Below the pieces are notes generated by a model. That model was not told the DNA's origin. It saw only the letters and a program-made list of their open reading frames with translations, and did not search any database. Source: Fictibacillus solisalsi (lineage in GTDB: Bacteria; Bacillota; Bacilli; Bacillales; Fictibacillaceae). Taken from it: a stretch of 64,000 bases of DNA. The stretch is taken from positions 221,418 to 285,417 of the forward strand of contig NZ_FNHW01000001.1 in assembly GCF_900103485.1 (NCBI RefSeq). The letters run 5' to 3'. Positions 48,866 through 57,213 of this stretch are shown in pieces; within the stretch, counting starts at the first letter, position 1, and each line of letters begins with the position of its first letter. Position numbers and translations under genes: made by a program.

Positions 48866-50065
48866 TTATAAAACGGAAAGCTTTTCTTCGGCATCAGCCG
48901 AGATTTTTTGTTTTTCATTTTGAATCAGGGCTGACAGCAGCAAAAGTACAAGGCTTGTGATGCCGATCCCGCAAAGGACCTGCACGTGATCCCAGCTCAG
49001 TCCGTTTCCGAAAAAGAAAAGGTCTCTTAGCCCGTCTGTCATATAACGCATCGGGAGCCATGGGAAAATCCAGTTCTGATAAAATTCCGGCATGATTTCC
49101 GGTGCCATGGACAGCAAGGGAGCGCCAAAAAACAGAAGAAGCGCAAAAAGTGGAAATCCTTTCATTCCAATCCATGATACGACTGCGAGCATCATTAAAA
49201 GAAAGCTGAGATACGCAATCGATAAAAAGATTGCCGTGTCCATTTTGGAGGGGATATCAAGCTGCAGAATCCCATCGGCAAACCATGTAATTCCCCATCC
49301 GAACAATGCGGCCAAAAAGATGCCAACAAGGAACTGTTTCGTGATGAACTGGAACTTTTCCTTTCTGCTGGTGAAGACAGTTTTTTTCAACACCACAAAC
49401 AATAAAACAGCGCCAATAAGGCTTCCCATCCAGAGTGGCTGAAAAAGGGAAACCGGAGAGTTTCCATTTGCACTGTGAGTACCGAATGCATTGACATTCA
49501 TGGTTTCTTTTTTGATCGGTGTGGCGAGAACTGAAACAGTATCAATGGGAATTGGATCTTTTTTCTGTTTCAAACCACTGATGATTTGTTCCCGCACCTT
49601 ACCATTAATTTGATCGGCCACTCCGTTCAGCAATTGGCTTGCCATGGCTGAAGCAGAACTGTTCATGCCCTGATTCACCAGAATTTGCAGCTTGGGGGAA
49701 GAGGGAGAAGCAGTCTGCAGTGAAACAAGTTTTTTGCTGAAATCCTTCGGAAGAATGAGCGCACCGTAATACTCTCGCTCGTTCATCCCTTTCATGGCTT
49801 CATTTTTCTCGTTAAGCTTAACCCATTTAACAGGTTGCTGGCCTTCTTTTTGAGAGAACGCCTTTTTTGACATGGCAGTCACCTGATCACCCATATTGAT
49901 GTTGGATTTGTCAGGGAGCACAGCGCCCTCATCTTCGTTCACCAATGCAATCGGCAGTTCACGGGGTACAGGGTGAATGGAAGGGAGACTGGCAAGGCTA
50001 AACAGCAAACCCACCGCAAGAGTTATTATTGGCGACCATAACAGCAGCTTGTTTTTTAACATCAT
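48866..50065 (-). CDS. YhgE/Pip-type ABC-2 membrane protein (DUF3533-like exporter)
   Basis: 399 residues: an N-terminal membrane helix (about 8-28), an extracytoplasmic domain of about 170 residues (PRELPIALVNEDEGAVLPDKSNINMGDQV, EREYYGALILPKDFSKKL), then five helices in the C-terminal third. This is the ABC-2 / YhgE-Pip plan; the VNxDxG motif is the usual mark. Such proteins export small or peptide substrates or shape the cell surface; there is no ATPase gene beside it. It is divergent from a TetR gene across a region with a strong inverted repeat. SD AAAGGAGTGTCC precedes the ATG. Confidence 0.82.
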   Translation of the reverse strand: MMLKNKLLLWSPIITLAVGLLFSLASLPSIHPVPRELPIALVNEDEGAVLPDKSNINMGDQVTAMSKKAFSQKEGQQPVKWVKLNEKNEAMKGMNEREYYGALILPKDFSKKLVSLQTASPSSPKLQILVNQGMNSSASAMASQLLNGVADQINGKVREQIISGLKQKKDPIPIDTVSVLATPIKKETMNVNAFGTHSANGNSPVSLFQPLWMGSLIGAVLLFVVLKKTVFTSRKEKFQFITKQFLVGIFLAALFGWGITWFADGILQLDIPSKMDTAIFLSIAYLSFLLMMLAVVSWIGMKGFPLFALLLFFGAPLLSMAPEIMPEFYQNWIFPWLPMRYMTDGLRDLFFFGNGLSWDHVQVLCGIGITSLVLLLLSALIQNEKQKISADAEEKLSVL

Positions 50066-50175
50066 TTATTGGACACTCCTTTCATTATTGAACAGACTGT
50101 TGATTAGTTGATTTAGAGTTTATTATAATGACATTAGAACGAATAACAATAATCAATATTTCTCAACCTGTTCCA

Positions 50176-50206
50176 TACTCAACAGATAAAGCGAATGTGT
50201 TGAGTA
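50176..50206. promoter_or_regulatory. TetR operator candidate between TetR and exporter genes
   Basis: TACTCAACA (50176-50184) and TGTTGAGTA (50198-50206) are a perfect 9-bp inverted repeat 13 bp apart, in the 165-nt divergent gap and just ahead of the TetR ribosome site. Suits autoregulation plus control of the exporter. Confidence 0.6.
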
Positions 50207-50230
50207 ATGTTAAAAAAAGGAGTTGAAGGG

Positions 50231-50869
50231 ATGTCGTTGAACAACACCGACCGGCGGATCCGGCGAACCAAACAAATGATCAGGGATGCGTTAACCGAAC
50301 TGATGGAGGATGTAGGGTTTGATGCCATCACCGTCAGAGATTTAACGGAAAAAGCGGATATCAACCGGGGAACCTTTTATTTGCACTATAAGGATAAATT
50401 CGATTTGCTCGAGCAATGTGAGAGAGAAGTACTGGATGAGCTGGCACAAGTCCAGGGACACGTAGAGGGACTTCAGCTGGAGAATTTCTACGAGCATTTT
50501 AACAGAGGCGAGCCCTTGCCTTTCATTGTAAAATTATTTGAGTACTTGAAAGAAAATGGAGCATTTATGAGGGTGATTCTGGGCCCAAAAGGAGATCCCT
50601 TGTTTCAAGTGAAGTTAAAGGAAATGCTGGCTGAACACCTGCTGAAGCATATGGTAAAGAAAGCGAGAATCGAAATGGCTGTTCCTTTTGACTATTTTAA
50701 AGCGTACGTCATTTCTGCTCACCTCGGCGTCATTCAGGAATGGCTGTTCAGCGGGATGAAGGAATCACCAAAAGAAATTGCCATGACCGCGTTTAAGCTG
50801 ACCTTTCTGGGGCCACGACGGGCAGCGGGCCTGATATCTGATGAACAAAATGAAAAAACCTCGCCATAA
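50231..50869 (+). CDS. TetR/AcrR-family regulator
   Basis: 212 residues: HTH at about 8-55 (RRTKQMIRDALTELMEDVGFDAITVRDLTEKADINRGTFYLHYKDKFDLL) and a C-terminal ligand domain of the type found with YhgE-like exporters (FYEHFNRGEPLPFIVKLFEYLKENGAFMRVILG). Probably represses the divergent exporter and monooxygenase genes until a ligand binds. Start ATG 50231 with AAAGGAG upstream; the 8-residue extension from 50207 is less likely. Confidence 0.88.
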   Translation: MSLNNTDRRIRRTKQMIRDALTELMEDVGFDAITVRDLTEKADINRGTFYLHYKDKFDLLEQCEREVLDELAQVQGHVEGLQLENFYEHFNRGEPLPFIVKLFEYLKENGAFMRVILGPKGDPLFQVKLKEMLAEHLLKHMVKKARIEMAVPFDYFKAYVISAHLGVIQEWLFSGMKESPKEIAMTAFKLTFLGPRRAAGLISDEQNEKTSP

Positions 50870-50905
50870 AAGAACTGACACCAGACCGTTCTTAGGGCGG
50901 GTTTT

Positions 50906-51745
50906 TTATTTTTTATGAACCATGGTTCCTCCAATGATAATGAGAAACACACCGGCCAAAGCACTAAGCAAAGGGTACAGGAATGGAAAGAAAAGAGTAG
51001 GATAGAATTCAACGGTGTTCCCTTTATAGCCCAGTGTTATAGGTGAAATATTGCCAGCATTAATAATATCCGTACGATAAAGTTTTTTTGTTCGTTCATT
51101 ATTATTGAAGGTTTCGGCTCTGACCTTTCCATTCTCGGAAATCCATAAAAAACGGTAATTATTCCCATGTTTATCGTTAGCCTGTGCCAGAACCAGGCTT
51201 TCTTTCTTCGTCTTAAGGTTTTCAACAAAAACAAGTGCGAAATACGGATAGCGGCTTTGGTCAAATAAGTTTGGGAAAATCGTCAAAGGCAACCGATTTG
51301 AATAATCCTTGCCGTTAATTTTGATCTCAATGGGGGAGGTACCCGTTTCAGGAAAGATCTTGAGCAGGTTTTTGTCTTTTGACAGGTCGAGAGGGAAAGT
51401 ATCTTTCACTTCAATTCGGTTTTTTCTATAGCGAAATTCCTGTGAAAAAGTGCCTTTGTCTTTTCCGGTCCGTATTAATTGGACCTTTTCAAGTGTAAGG
51501 CCGGGTCTTAATGAAATACGGCCTTTTTCCATTGTGTTTTGGTCCGTCGGTCCGTAACTTTCAATCCCAAAATCCTGGTTGTCTTCGACATAAAATTCAA
51601 GATTGGGAGTGAAAATGGTTTGAAAATTATAGAGTTCTTCGGATTTCTGTTCGTAGTGCATCTCTTGAACAAAGTTAATAATAGGTGGTGCTGAGAGAAG
51701 GAAAAGCAAGATTCCGAGTAAAAATGGCAAGTTTGTTTTTTTCAT
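50906..51745 (-). CDS. Hypothetical membrane protein with two terminal helices
   Basis: 279 residues. Helix at about 5-24 (LPFLLGILLFLLSAPPIINFV), a long extracytoplasmic beta-rich region (about 30-245), then a C-terminal helix (about 255-275, LLSALAGVFLIIIGGTMV) and a short basic tail. I do not recognise the family. ATG 51745 follows GAGGGAGAA; the frame upstream to 51775 adds ten residues. Stands alone, convergent with the TetR gene. Confidence 0.65.
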   Translation of the reverse strand: MKKTNLPFLLGILLFLLSAPPIINFVQEMHYEQKSEELYNFQTIFTPNLEFYVEDNQDFGIESYGPTDQNTMEKGRISLRPGLTLEKVQLIRTGKDKGTFSQEFRYRKNRIEVKDTFPLDLSKDKNLLKIFPETGTSPIEIKINGKDYSNRLPLTIFPNLFDQSRYPYFALVFVENLKTKKESLVLAQANDKHGNNYRFLWISENGKVRAETFNNNERTKKLYRTDIINAGNISPITLGYKGNTVEFYPTLFFPFLYPLLSALAGVFLIIIGGTMVHKK

Positions 51746-52113
51746 AAATAATTCTCCCTCTTCAGAATAAAGCAAAACCTAATAAAAGGAAATGACGGTA
51801 TACGAGGAATGAGTAAACTGCAAGTACAGATGCGGCTGCCTGTACAGGATTTGTTTGTGAACTCTGCAGGCGATAACCATCAATTTAAATGTCTTTAAAG
51901 CCGCAACCGGGGAATACCTGATTGTTCCATGTTAAAAGCAGAGAAACAGGGCCGAACGGGGATCCATCCAGAATGCGAGATTTTCAACGATAAGGAGGAA
52001 CCGTAGCCAAATCCAGAACCGTTTTATTCCGAAAAGTGTGTGAGCTTTTCTTTTGAAATGCAGCCACTTCTCAGCTAAGCTTCAAATAATACAAGAGTAC
52101 TGGAGGCTATGAA
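51746..52113. other. 368-nt gap with no clear gene
   Basis: It contains a 6-bp inverted repeat GTACAG/CTGTAC near 51831, a 29-codon frame MSKLQVQMRLPVQDLF... (ATG about 51809), and several G-rich blocks, but no conserved RNA I can name. The last part holds the leader and TGGAGG site of the old yellow enzyme gene. Confidence 0.5.
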
Positions 52114-53169
52114 ATGAATAAATATACCAAGCTATTTGAACCCGTAACCATAGGCGCATGGAACCTCAGAACAAGAACAGCAATGGCCCCGATGACACGA
52201 TCGTTTGCCGATGATACAACTGGTGCGGTCAATGACCAGATCGCAGAGTATTACCGAAAACGGGCACAAGACGGGATCGGGCTAATCATCACAGAAGGTG
52301 TTGTCATTTCTTCAAGAGCGAAAGGAAACCCCGGAGTGCCCGGAATTTATACACAAGAGCAAATCGACAGTTGGAAAAAAGTGACCAGGGCGGTGCATGC
52401 AGAGGGCGGAACCATTATCGCACAGATTTGGCATGTTGGCCGCGCGAGTCATCATGAAATTGCCGGAGGACTTCCCCCGCAGGCACCTTCAGCGATTGCG
52501 GCAGAAGGAAAAGTATCACGCTTTGGAAAACCGTTTGATACGCCTGAGGAAATGACAGAGCAAGACATTAAGGAAGTGGTGGGCCAATACGCACAAGCAG
52601 CAAAAAATGCAATAGAAGCCGGCTTTGATGGCGTGGAAATCCATGGAGCCCACGGCTATCTGATCGACCAGTTCAATTCAGACGTTTCCAATCGGCGGAC
52701 GGACCGTTATGGCGGTGACTTGAAAAAGCGTCTGACTTTTATGAAGGAAGTCTTGAGTGCCGTGATTGAAGCGGTTGGAGTGGAACGTACCCTTATCAGG
52801 TTCTCCGCCTTTAAAATCGATGATCTGGCTTATATGTGGGAAGACCCCGAGGCAGCGATCCAAACGTTTATCGAAGCGTTTAAAGAGACCGGCGTCCGAA
52901 TGATCCACCCTTCCACCATGGAGTTTACAAAACCGATCGCACGAGGGTTAACATTGCATGAATTGGTACGACACTATTGGGACGGTGTGATCATAGGTGT
53001 TGGAAATCTGGATGCACAGACATCTGAAGAGGCACTTGAAAAGGGAACGATTGATGTGGCGGCGATCGGCCGGCCGCTTATCGCCAACCCGGATTATCTA
53101 ACACGATTGAAGCAAAACGAAAAGCTTGCAGACTATGAACCTAAGAAACATTTGGTACAGCTCGTATAA
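52114..53169 (+). CDS. Old yellow enzyme family NADH:flavin oxidoreductase
   Basis: 351 residues, an FMN-binding TIM barrel. LFEPVTIGAWNLRTRTAMAPMTRS starts the barrel; EIHGAHGYLIDQF holds the substrate-binding His pair; RRTDRYGGDLKKR and AIGRPLIANPD bind FMN phosphate. It reduces activated C=C bonds such as enones using NAD(P)H and may detoxify electrophiles. It resembles the classical (NemA/OYE) class more than YqjM. ATG 52114 follows TGGAGG by 9 nt. Monocistronic, no clear terminator seen before the gnd promoter. Confidence 0.92.
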   Translation: MNKYTKLFEPVTIGAWNLRTRTAMAPMTRSFADDTTGAVNDQIAEYYRKRAQDGIGLIITEGVVISSRAKGNPGVPGIYTQEQIDSWKKVTRAVHAEGGTIIAQIWHVGRASHHEIAGGLPPQAPSAIAAEGKVSRFGKPFDTPEEMTEQDIKEVVGQYAQAAKNAIEAGFDGVEIHGAHGYLIDQFNSDVSNRRTDRYGGDLKKRLTFMKEVLSAVIEAVGVERTLIRFSAFKIDDLAYMWEDPEAAIQTFIEAFKETGVRMIHPSTMEFTKPIARGLTLHELVRHYWDGVIIGVGNLDAQTSEEALEKGTIDVAAIGRPLIANPDYLTRLKQNEKLADYEPKKHLVQLV

Positions 53170-53204
53170 AACACAGTTTTTTCAATGTTTTCAGAAAAAG
53201 AACC

Positions 53205-53232
53205 TTGTGCTCAAGAAGGATTATGGTATAGT
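53205..53232 (+). promoter_or_regulatory. SigA-type promoter of the 6-phosphogluconate dehydrogenase gene
   Basis: TTGTGC, 16-bp spacer, TATAGT; 49 nt from the -10 to the start codon. Confidence 0.65.
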
Positions 53233-53280
53233 CAAACAAAAGCTTAACAGGCTTAACCAATAATGAAGGGATACGTGATC

Positions 53281-54696
53281 ATGGCCAAACAACAAATCGG
53301 AGTAATCGGACTAGCAGTCATGGGAAAGAACCTCGCACTTAATATTGAAAGCCGGGGCTATTCTGTCGCGGTGTTTAACCGTTCCTATGAAAAAACAGAA
53401 GAATTTTTGAAAAATGAGGCAGAAGGCAAAAACTTTTTTGGTGCGGCTTCTATTGAGGAATTCGTAAATGCACTGGAAAAGCCTCGTAAAATTTTGCTCA
53501 TGGTCAAGGCAGGTGCGGCAACGGATGCGACGATTGATTCGTTAAAGCCTTACCTCGATAAGAATGATATTTTAATTGACGGAGGAAACACGTTCTTCCA
53601 GGATACGATTCGCCGTAATCATGAGCTCGAAGATTCAGGTATACATTTTATCGGGACAGGTGTTTCCGGAGGGGAGGAGGGCGCACTGAAGGGGCCTTCC
53701 ATTATGCCTGGCGGTCAAAAAGAAGCGTACGAATTGGTGGAGCCGATTCTAAAAGCCATTTCTGCGAAAGTAAATGACGATCCTTGTTGTACTTACATTG
53801 GACCGAATGGTGCGGGCCACTATGTAAAAATGGTGCACAACGGCATTGAGTACGGAGATATGCAATTAATCTCGGAAGCTTATTTTATCTTGAAAAATGT
53901 CTTGGGATTAAGCGCAGAAGAGCTTCATGAAGTGTTTGCGGAGTGGAATAAGGGAGAGCTCGACAGCTACCTTATTGAAATTACAGCTGACATCTTCACG
54001 AAAAAGGATGAAGAAACGGGCAAGCCTCTAGTAGATGTCATTCTTGATACAGCAGGCCAGAAGGGTACAGGTAAATGGACAAGCCAAAGTGCCCTGGATC
54101 TCGGGGTTCCGCTTCCAATCATTACAGAGTCTGTATTTTCCCGCTTTATCTCCGCCATGAAGGAAGAGCGGGTAAAAGCAAGCAAAGTGCTGTCCGGGCC
54201 AGAGCGCCAGGCGTTTGACGGAAACAAGGAGGAGCTTATTGAAGCGGTCCGCAAAGCACTGTACATGAGCAAAATTTGTTCGTATGCACAGGGATTCGCC
54301 CAAATGAGAGCAGCTTCTGATGAGTATGACTGGAACCTTCAATATGGAAATATCGCAATGATTTTCCGCGGCGGCTGCATCATCCGTGCCCAGTTCCTGC
54401 AAAAGATTAAAGAAGCGTATGACCGGGATGCGGGCCTTACCAATCTATTGCTTGATTCCTACTTTAAAGATATCGCAGAAAACTACCAGGGCGCATTGCG
54501 TGAAGTGCTCAGTCTGGCCATACAATCCGGTATTCCGGTACCGGCCTTCTCAAGTGCACTGGCGTATTATGACAGCTATCGCACAGAAACGCTGCCTGCC
54601 AATCTTTTGCAGGCTCAGCGTGATTATTTCGGTGCCCACACGTATCAGCGTTTGGACAAGGAAGGAATCTTCCATACCGAATGGCTTCAAAAGTAA
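53281..54696 (+). CDS. gndA: 6-phosphogluconate dehydrogenase (decarboxylating)
   Basis: 471 residues, the long dimeric type. [17 protein letters not shown] (nucleotide site, residues 9-25), NRS at about 33 indicating NADP preference, IIDGGN-type [34 protein letters not shown], and the signature [16 protein letters not shown] with catalytic Lys and Asn. It makes ribulose 5-phosphate, CO2 and NADPH in the pentose phosphate pathway. ATG 53281 begins [16 protein letters not shown] lies about 11 nt before. Followed by a terminator. Confidence 0.95.
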   Translation: MAKQQIGVIGLAVMGKNLALNIESRGYSVAVFNRSYEKTEEFLKNEAEGKNFFGAASIEEFVNALEKPRKILLMVKAGAATDATIDSLKPYLDKNDILIDGGNTFFQDTIRRNHELEDSGIHFIGTGVSGGEEGALKGPSIMPGGQKEAYELVEPILKAISAKVNDDPCCTYIGPNGAGHYVKMVHNGIEYGDMQLISEAYFILKNVLGLSAEELHEVFAEWNKGELDSYLIEITADIFTKKDEETGKPLVDVILDTAGQKGTGKWTSQSALDLGVPLPIITESVFSRFISAMKEERVKASKVLSGPERQAFDGNKEELIEAVRKALYMSKICSYAQGFAQMRAASDEYDWNLQYGNIAMIFRGGCIIRAQFLQKIKEAYDRDAGLTNLLLDSYFKDIAENYQGALREVLSLAIQSGIPVPAFSSALAYYDSYRTETLPANLLQAQRDYFGAHTYQRLDKEGIFHTEWLQK

Positions 54697-54701
54697 TAGG
54701 T

Positions 54702-54731
54702 GAAGGGACTGGCTTCGGTCAGTCTCTTTTG
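54702..54731 (+). terminator. Terminator after gndA
   Basis: AGGGACTG and CAGTCTCTT pair across GCTTCGGT, then TTTT. Confidence 0.75.
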
Positions 54732-54789
54732 TCTTATCTTTCTTGTGGCCTATTGTAGTGTTTAAGGGAATATGCTATGGTAAACAGGA

Positions 54790-54843
54790 CTTATTAAAGG
54801 CGTTTAATAAGTTTTTAAACACTTATTAAAGACGTTAAAAAAG
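54790..54843. promoter_or_regulatory. Two operators upstream of the ROK regulator
   Basis: CTTATTAAA-GGCG-TTTAATAAG (54790-54811) is a perfect dyad; a second copy at 54822-54843 keeps the left arm and centre (CTTATTAAA-GACG) but has a degenerate right arm. Spacing is 32 bp, about three helical turns, so one protein could bind both on the same face. XylR/NagC-type ROK repressors bind such AT-rich dyads. Confidence 0.65.
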
Positions 54844-54866
54844 TAGTGGGACAGGAAGGAGAAGCG

Positions 54867-55868
54867 ATGAAATCCCTATTTACAACTCCGGAATCAAAGA
54901 AAAAAGCCATCCTGCTTGGGATCCGCAAGGCACTCCTGGACATGGGAAGTGCCACCAAAGCGGAACTCAGCGAGAAGCTGGGCATCAGCTTTCCGACCGC
55001 GAGCAAATTTCTTTCGCAAATGGAAAAAGCCGGCGAAGTAGTAGCCATGGGGTTGGATCATTCCAGTGGCGGAAGAAGAGCCCACCGTTACCGGTATAAT
55101 CCGGAGCACATGCTCGGCCTGGCCGTGTTCCTGGAAAAAACAGAAACGGCCTATACCATTTTTAATTGTCTTGGGGAAGTAAAGGAACAGGGAACAATGG
55201 CCAGTGTACTATCCGAAAATTCACTGGAATCATTTACTCATTTGTTGGAAGGCCTCATTGAAAAGCACCCCAAAATCAATTCGATGTCGATTGGCGTTCC
55301 TGGTGCGGTTAACCAGGGGAATGTCATTTATATCCCAGGATATCGACAGTTTCAAAATAAGGATATCAAAGGATATTATGAGGAACGTTTTTCCATACCC
55401 GTTGTGGTGGAGAATGACATGAACGCAGCCGTGCTTGGATATACCATCACCAACAAAATGATCGATAATCCGTCACTTGTGTATCTCTGCTTCGGACAAA
55501 ACGGACCCGGATCAGGAATCCTGATCAACGGCGATGTGGTGAGAGGCAGCACATTTTTTACGGGGGAGGTTTCATTTGTCCCACAATATGATCATCACAA
55601 CTTTCTACAGGCTCTCCAGAACGAGGGACAGCCGATTGACGCGATTAGCCGGCTGATTGCTTCTTTTACTGCTATTCTTAATCCGCACAGAATTCTGTTC
55701 AGCCAGGAAGAAATGACTTCAGCCATGCTTCGTGATATTCAAAAAAGAAGTTCTGTCTATGTTCCTGGGGAGCACCTGCCAGAGCTGGCCCTCAGTGATT
55801 GGAAGCGGGATTATCTGAATGGGCTCCAAAGCCTTGGGCTAGAACTCATGATTTCTATACATTTATAG
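54867..55868 (+). CDS. ROK-family (NagC/XylR) transcriptional regulator
   Basis: 333 residues: a winged helix at about 10-70 (LGIRKALLDMGSATKAELSEKLGISFPTASKFLSQMEKAGEVV) and a ROK sugar-kinase-like domain (about 80-330) with SIGVPGAVNQG and VVVENDMNAAVLGY. The zinc-binding Cys motif of kinases and NagC is absent, and there is no clear kinase DxG pair (LCFGQNGPGSGILING), so a sensor, not an enzyme. It likely responds to a sugar and controls itself and the MFS gene 30 nt downstream. ATG 54867 has GGAAGGAGAAG upstream. Confidence 0.87.
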   Translation: MKSLFTTPESKKKAILLGIRKALLDMGSATKAELSEKLGISFPTASKFLSQMEKAGEVVAMGLDHSSGGRRAHRYRYNPEHMLGLAVFLEKTETAYTIFNCLGEVKEQGTMASVLSENSLESFTHLLEGLIEKHPKINSMSIGVPGAVNQGNVIYIPGYRQFQNKDIKGYYEERFSIPVVVENDMNAAVLGYTITNKMIDNPSLVYLCFGQNGPGSGILINGDVVRGSTFFTGEVSFVPQYDHHNFLQALQNEGQPIDAISRLIASFTAILNPHRILFSQEEMTSAMLRDIQKRSSVYVPGEHLPELALSDWKRDYLNGLQSLGLELMISIHL

Positions 55869-55898
55869 GAACCAAACCTACATAAAAGGAGGCACCAC

Positions 55899-57128
55899 AT
55901 GGCAACATTTTTCCTGGTCATCATTTATCTGGCGTTTATCAGTTTAGGTCTGCCTGATTCTGTGTTGGGCGCTGCCTGGCCCGTCATGCAGGCCGATTAC
56001 GGCGTGTCCCTTGATACTGCCGGTTTACTGTCCATGTCAATAGCGGGCGGTACGATCGTTTCAGCTCTGGCGAGCGGAAAAGTTATTGGCCGTTTCGGAA
56101 CAGGCAAGGTCACCTTGGTCAGTGTGTTCATGACTGCTGTTGCCCTGCTCGGTTTTCATTTCGCGCCTTCGCTTGTTTGGCTATTTCTCTGTGCAATTCC
56201 GCTCGGTCTTGGGGCAGGATCGGTGGATGCCGGACTGAACAACTATGTCGCGACTCACTATAAAGCGCACCACATGAGCTGGCTTCATTGTTTTTGGGGG
56301 ATAGGAGCGACCCTTGGTCCAATCATCATGTCGCAGTTTATCTCCACACAGAATTCATGGAGAAACGGTTATCTGACGATCGCCCTCATCCAGTTTGCGC
56401 TTGTTGTTGTTCTCTTTTTAACCCTTCCCTTATGGAAAAAGGTCGGCGGTTCAGGGAAGGAAGAAAGAAAGGAAGTACCAGGTTCCGCTCCACAGGAACC
56501 GGGTGAACAGCAGAAAAAGGCAAAACCGCTGCGCATCAAGGGAGTAAAACTGGCAATGGCATCCTTTTTGTTGTATTGCGGTGCGGAAGCAGCAGTAGGC
56601 CTGTGGGGAAGCAGCTTTCTTGTAGCAGTAAAGGACCTGCCTGCAGGCGTGGCCGCACAATGGGTATCCCTCTATTATGCGGGGATCACAGCAGGACGGC
56701 TGATTACCGGTTTTATCACGTTTAAGCTAAACAATATGGCGTTAATTCGCTCAGGTTTATTGATTTCCTTACTAGGCGCCGTGCTTGCCATTTTACCGCT
56801 GCCGTCTATTTTTCTTCTGAGCGGTTTTATTCTGATGGGCATGGGATTCGCTCCCGTTTTTCCATGCATGATCCATGAAACACCTGTCCGGTTTGGAAAG
56901 GAACATTCCCAGGCCATCATCGGCTATCAGATGGCATTGGCCTATACGGGAAGTACATTCATTCCTCCTTTACTAGGCTTGATGGCTGCCCACATCACCA
57001 TAGGAATCTTTCCATTTTTCATAGTCATACTGGTGGCTGCACTGTTTGCGTGTTCAGAGAGATTGAATATTCTTATGAAAAAAGGGATACTTTTTAAGGG
57101 AACAAAAAGAAACACAACCGCGATGTAG
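55899..57128 (+). CDS. MFS transporter of the fucose permease/FHS type
   Basis: 409 residues and 12 helices; FFLVIIYLAFISLGLPDSVLGAAWPVMQADYG, GLGAGSVDAGLNNYVATHYKAHHMSWLHCFWGIGATLGP and the middle charged loop (about 185-215) match FHS-type sugar permeases in bacilli. It probably imports a hexose or related sugar under control of the ROK protein that precedes it. AAAGGAGGCACC sits before ATG 55899. No terminator is obvious before the SNF2 gene 85 nt on, so read-through is possible. Confidence 0.84.
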   Translation: MATFFLVIIYLAFISLGLPDSVLGAAWPVMQADYGVSLDTAGLLSMSIAGGTIVSALASGKVIGRFGTGKVTLVSVFMTAVALLGFHFAPSLVWLFLCAIPLGLGAGSVDAGLNNYVATHYKAHHMSWLHCFWGIGATLGPIIMSQFISTQNSWRNGYLTIALIQFALVVVLFLTLPLWKKVGGSGKEERKEVPGSAPQEPGEQQKKAKPLRIKGVKLAMASFLLYCGAEAAVGLWGSSFLVAVKDLPAGVAAQWVSLYYAGITAGRLITGFITFKLNNMALIRSGLLISLLGAVLAILPLPSIFLLSGFILMGMGFAPVFPCMIHETPVRFGKEHSQAIIGYQMALAYTGSTFIPPLLGLMAAHITIGIFPFFIVILVAALFACSERLNILMKKGILFKGTKRNTTAM

Positions 57129-57213
57129 CACGTGCTGCTCGCATCAGAATGCAATTTTTACTATGATAAAAGAAGGACGAAAGAATCTCCCTCAGGAAAG
57201 GAGCCGAAGCCAA

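Noticed and set aside
51746-52113. A riboswitch such as the c-di-GMP class
   Set aside because: The conserved core sequences and tandem stems of known classes are not present.
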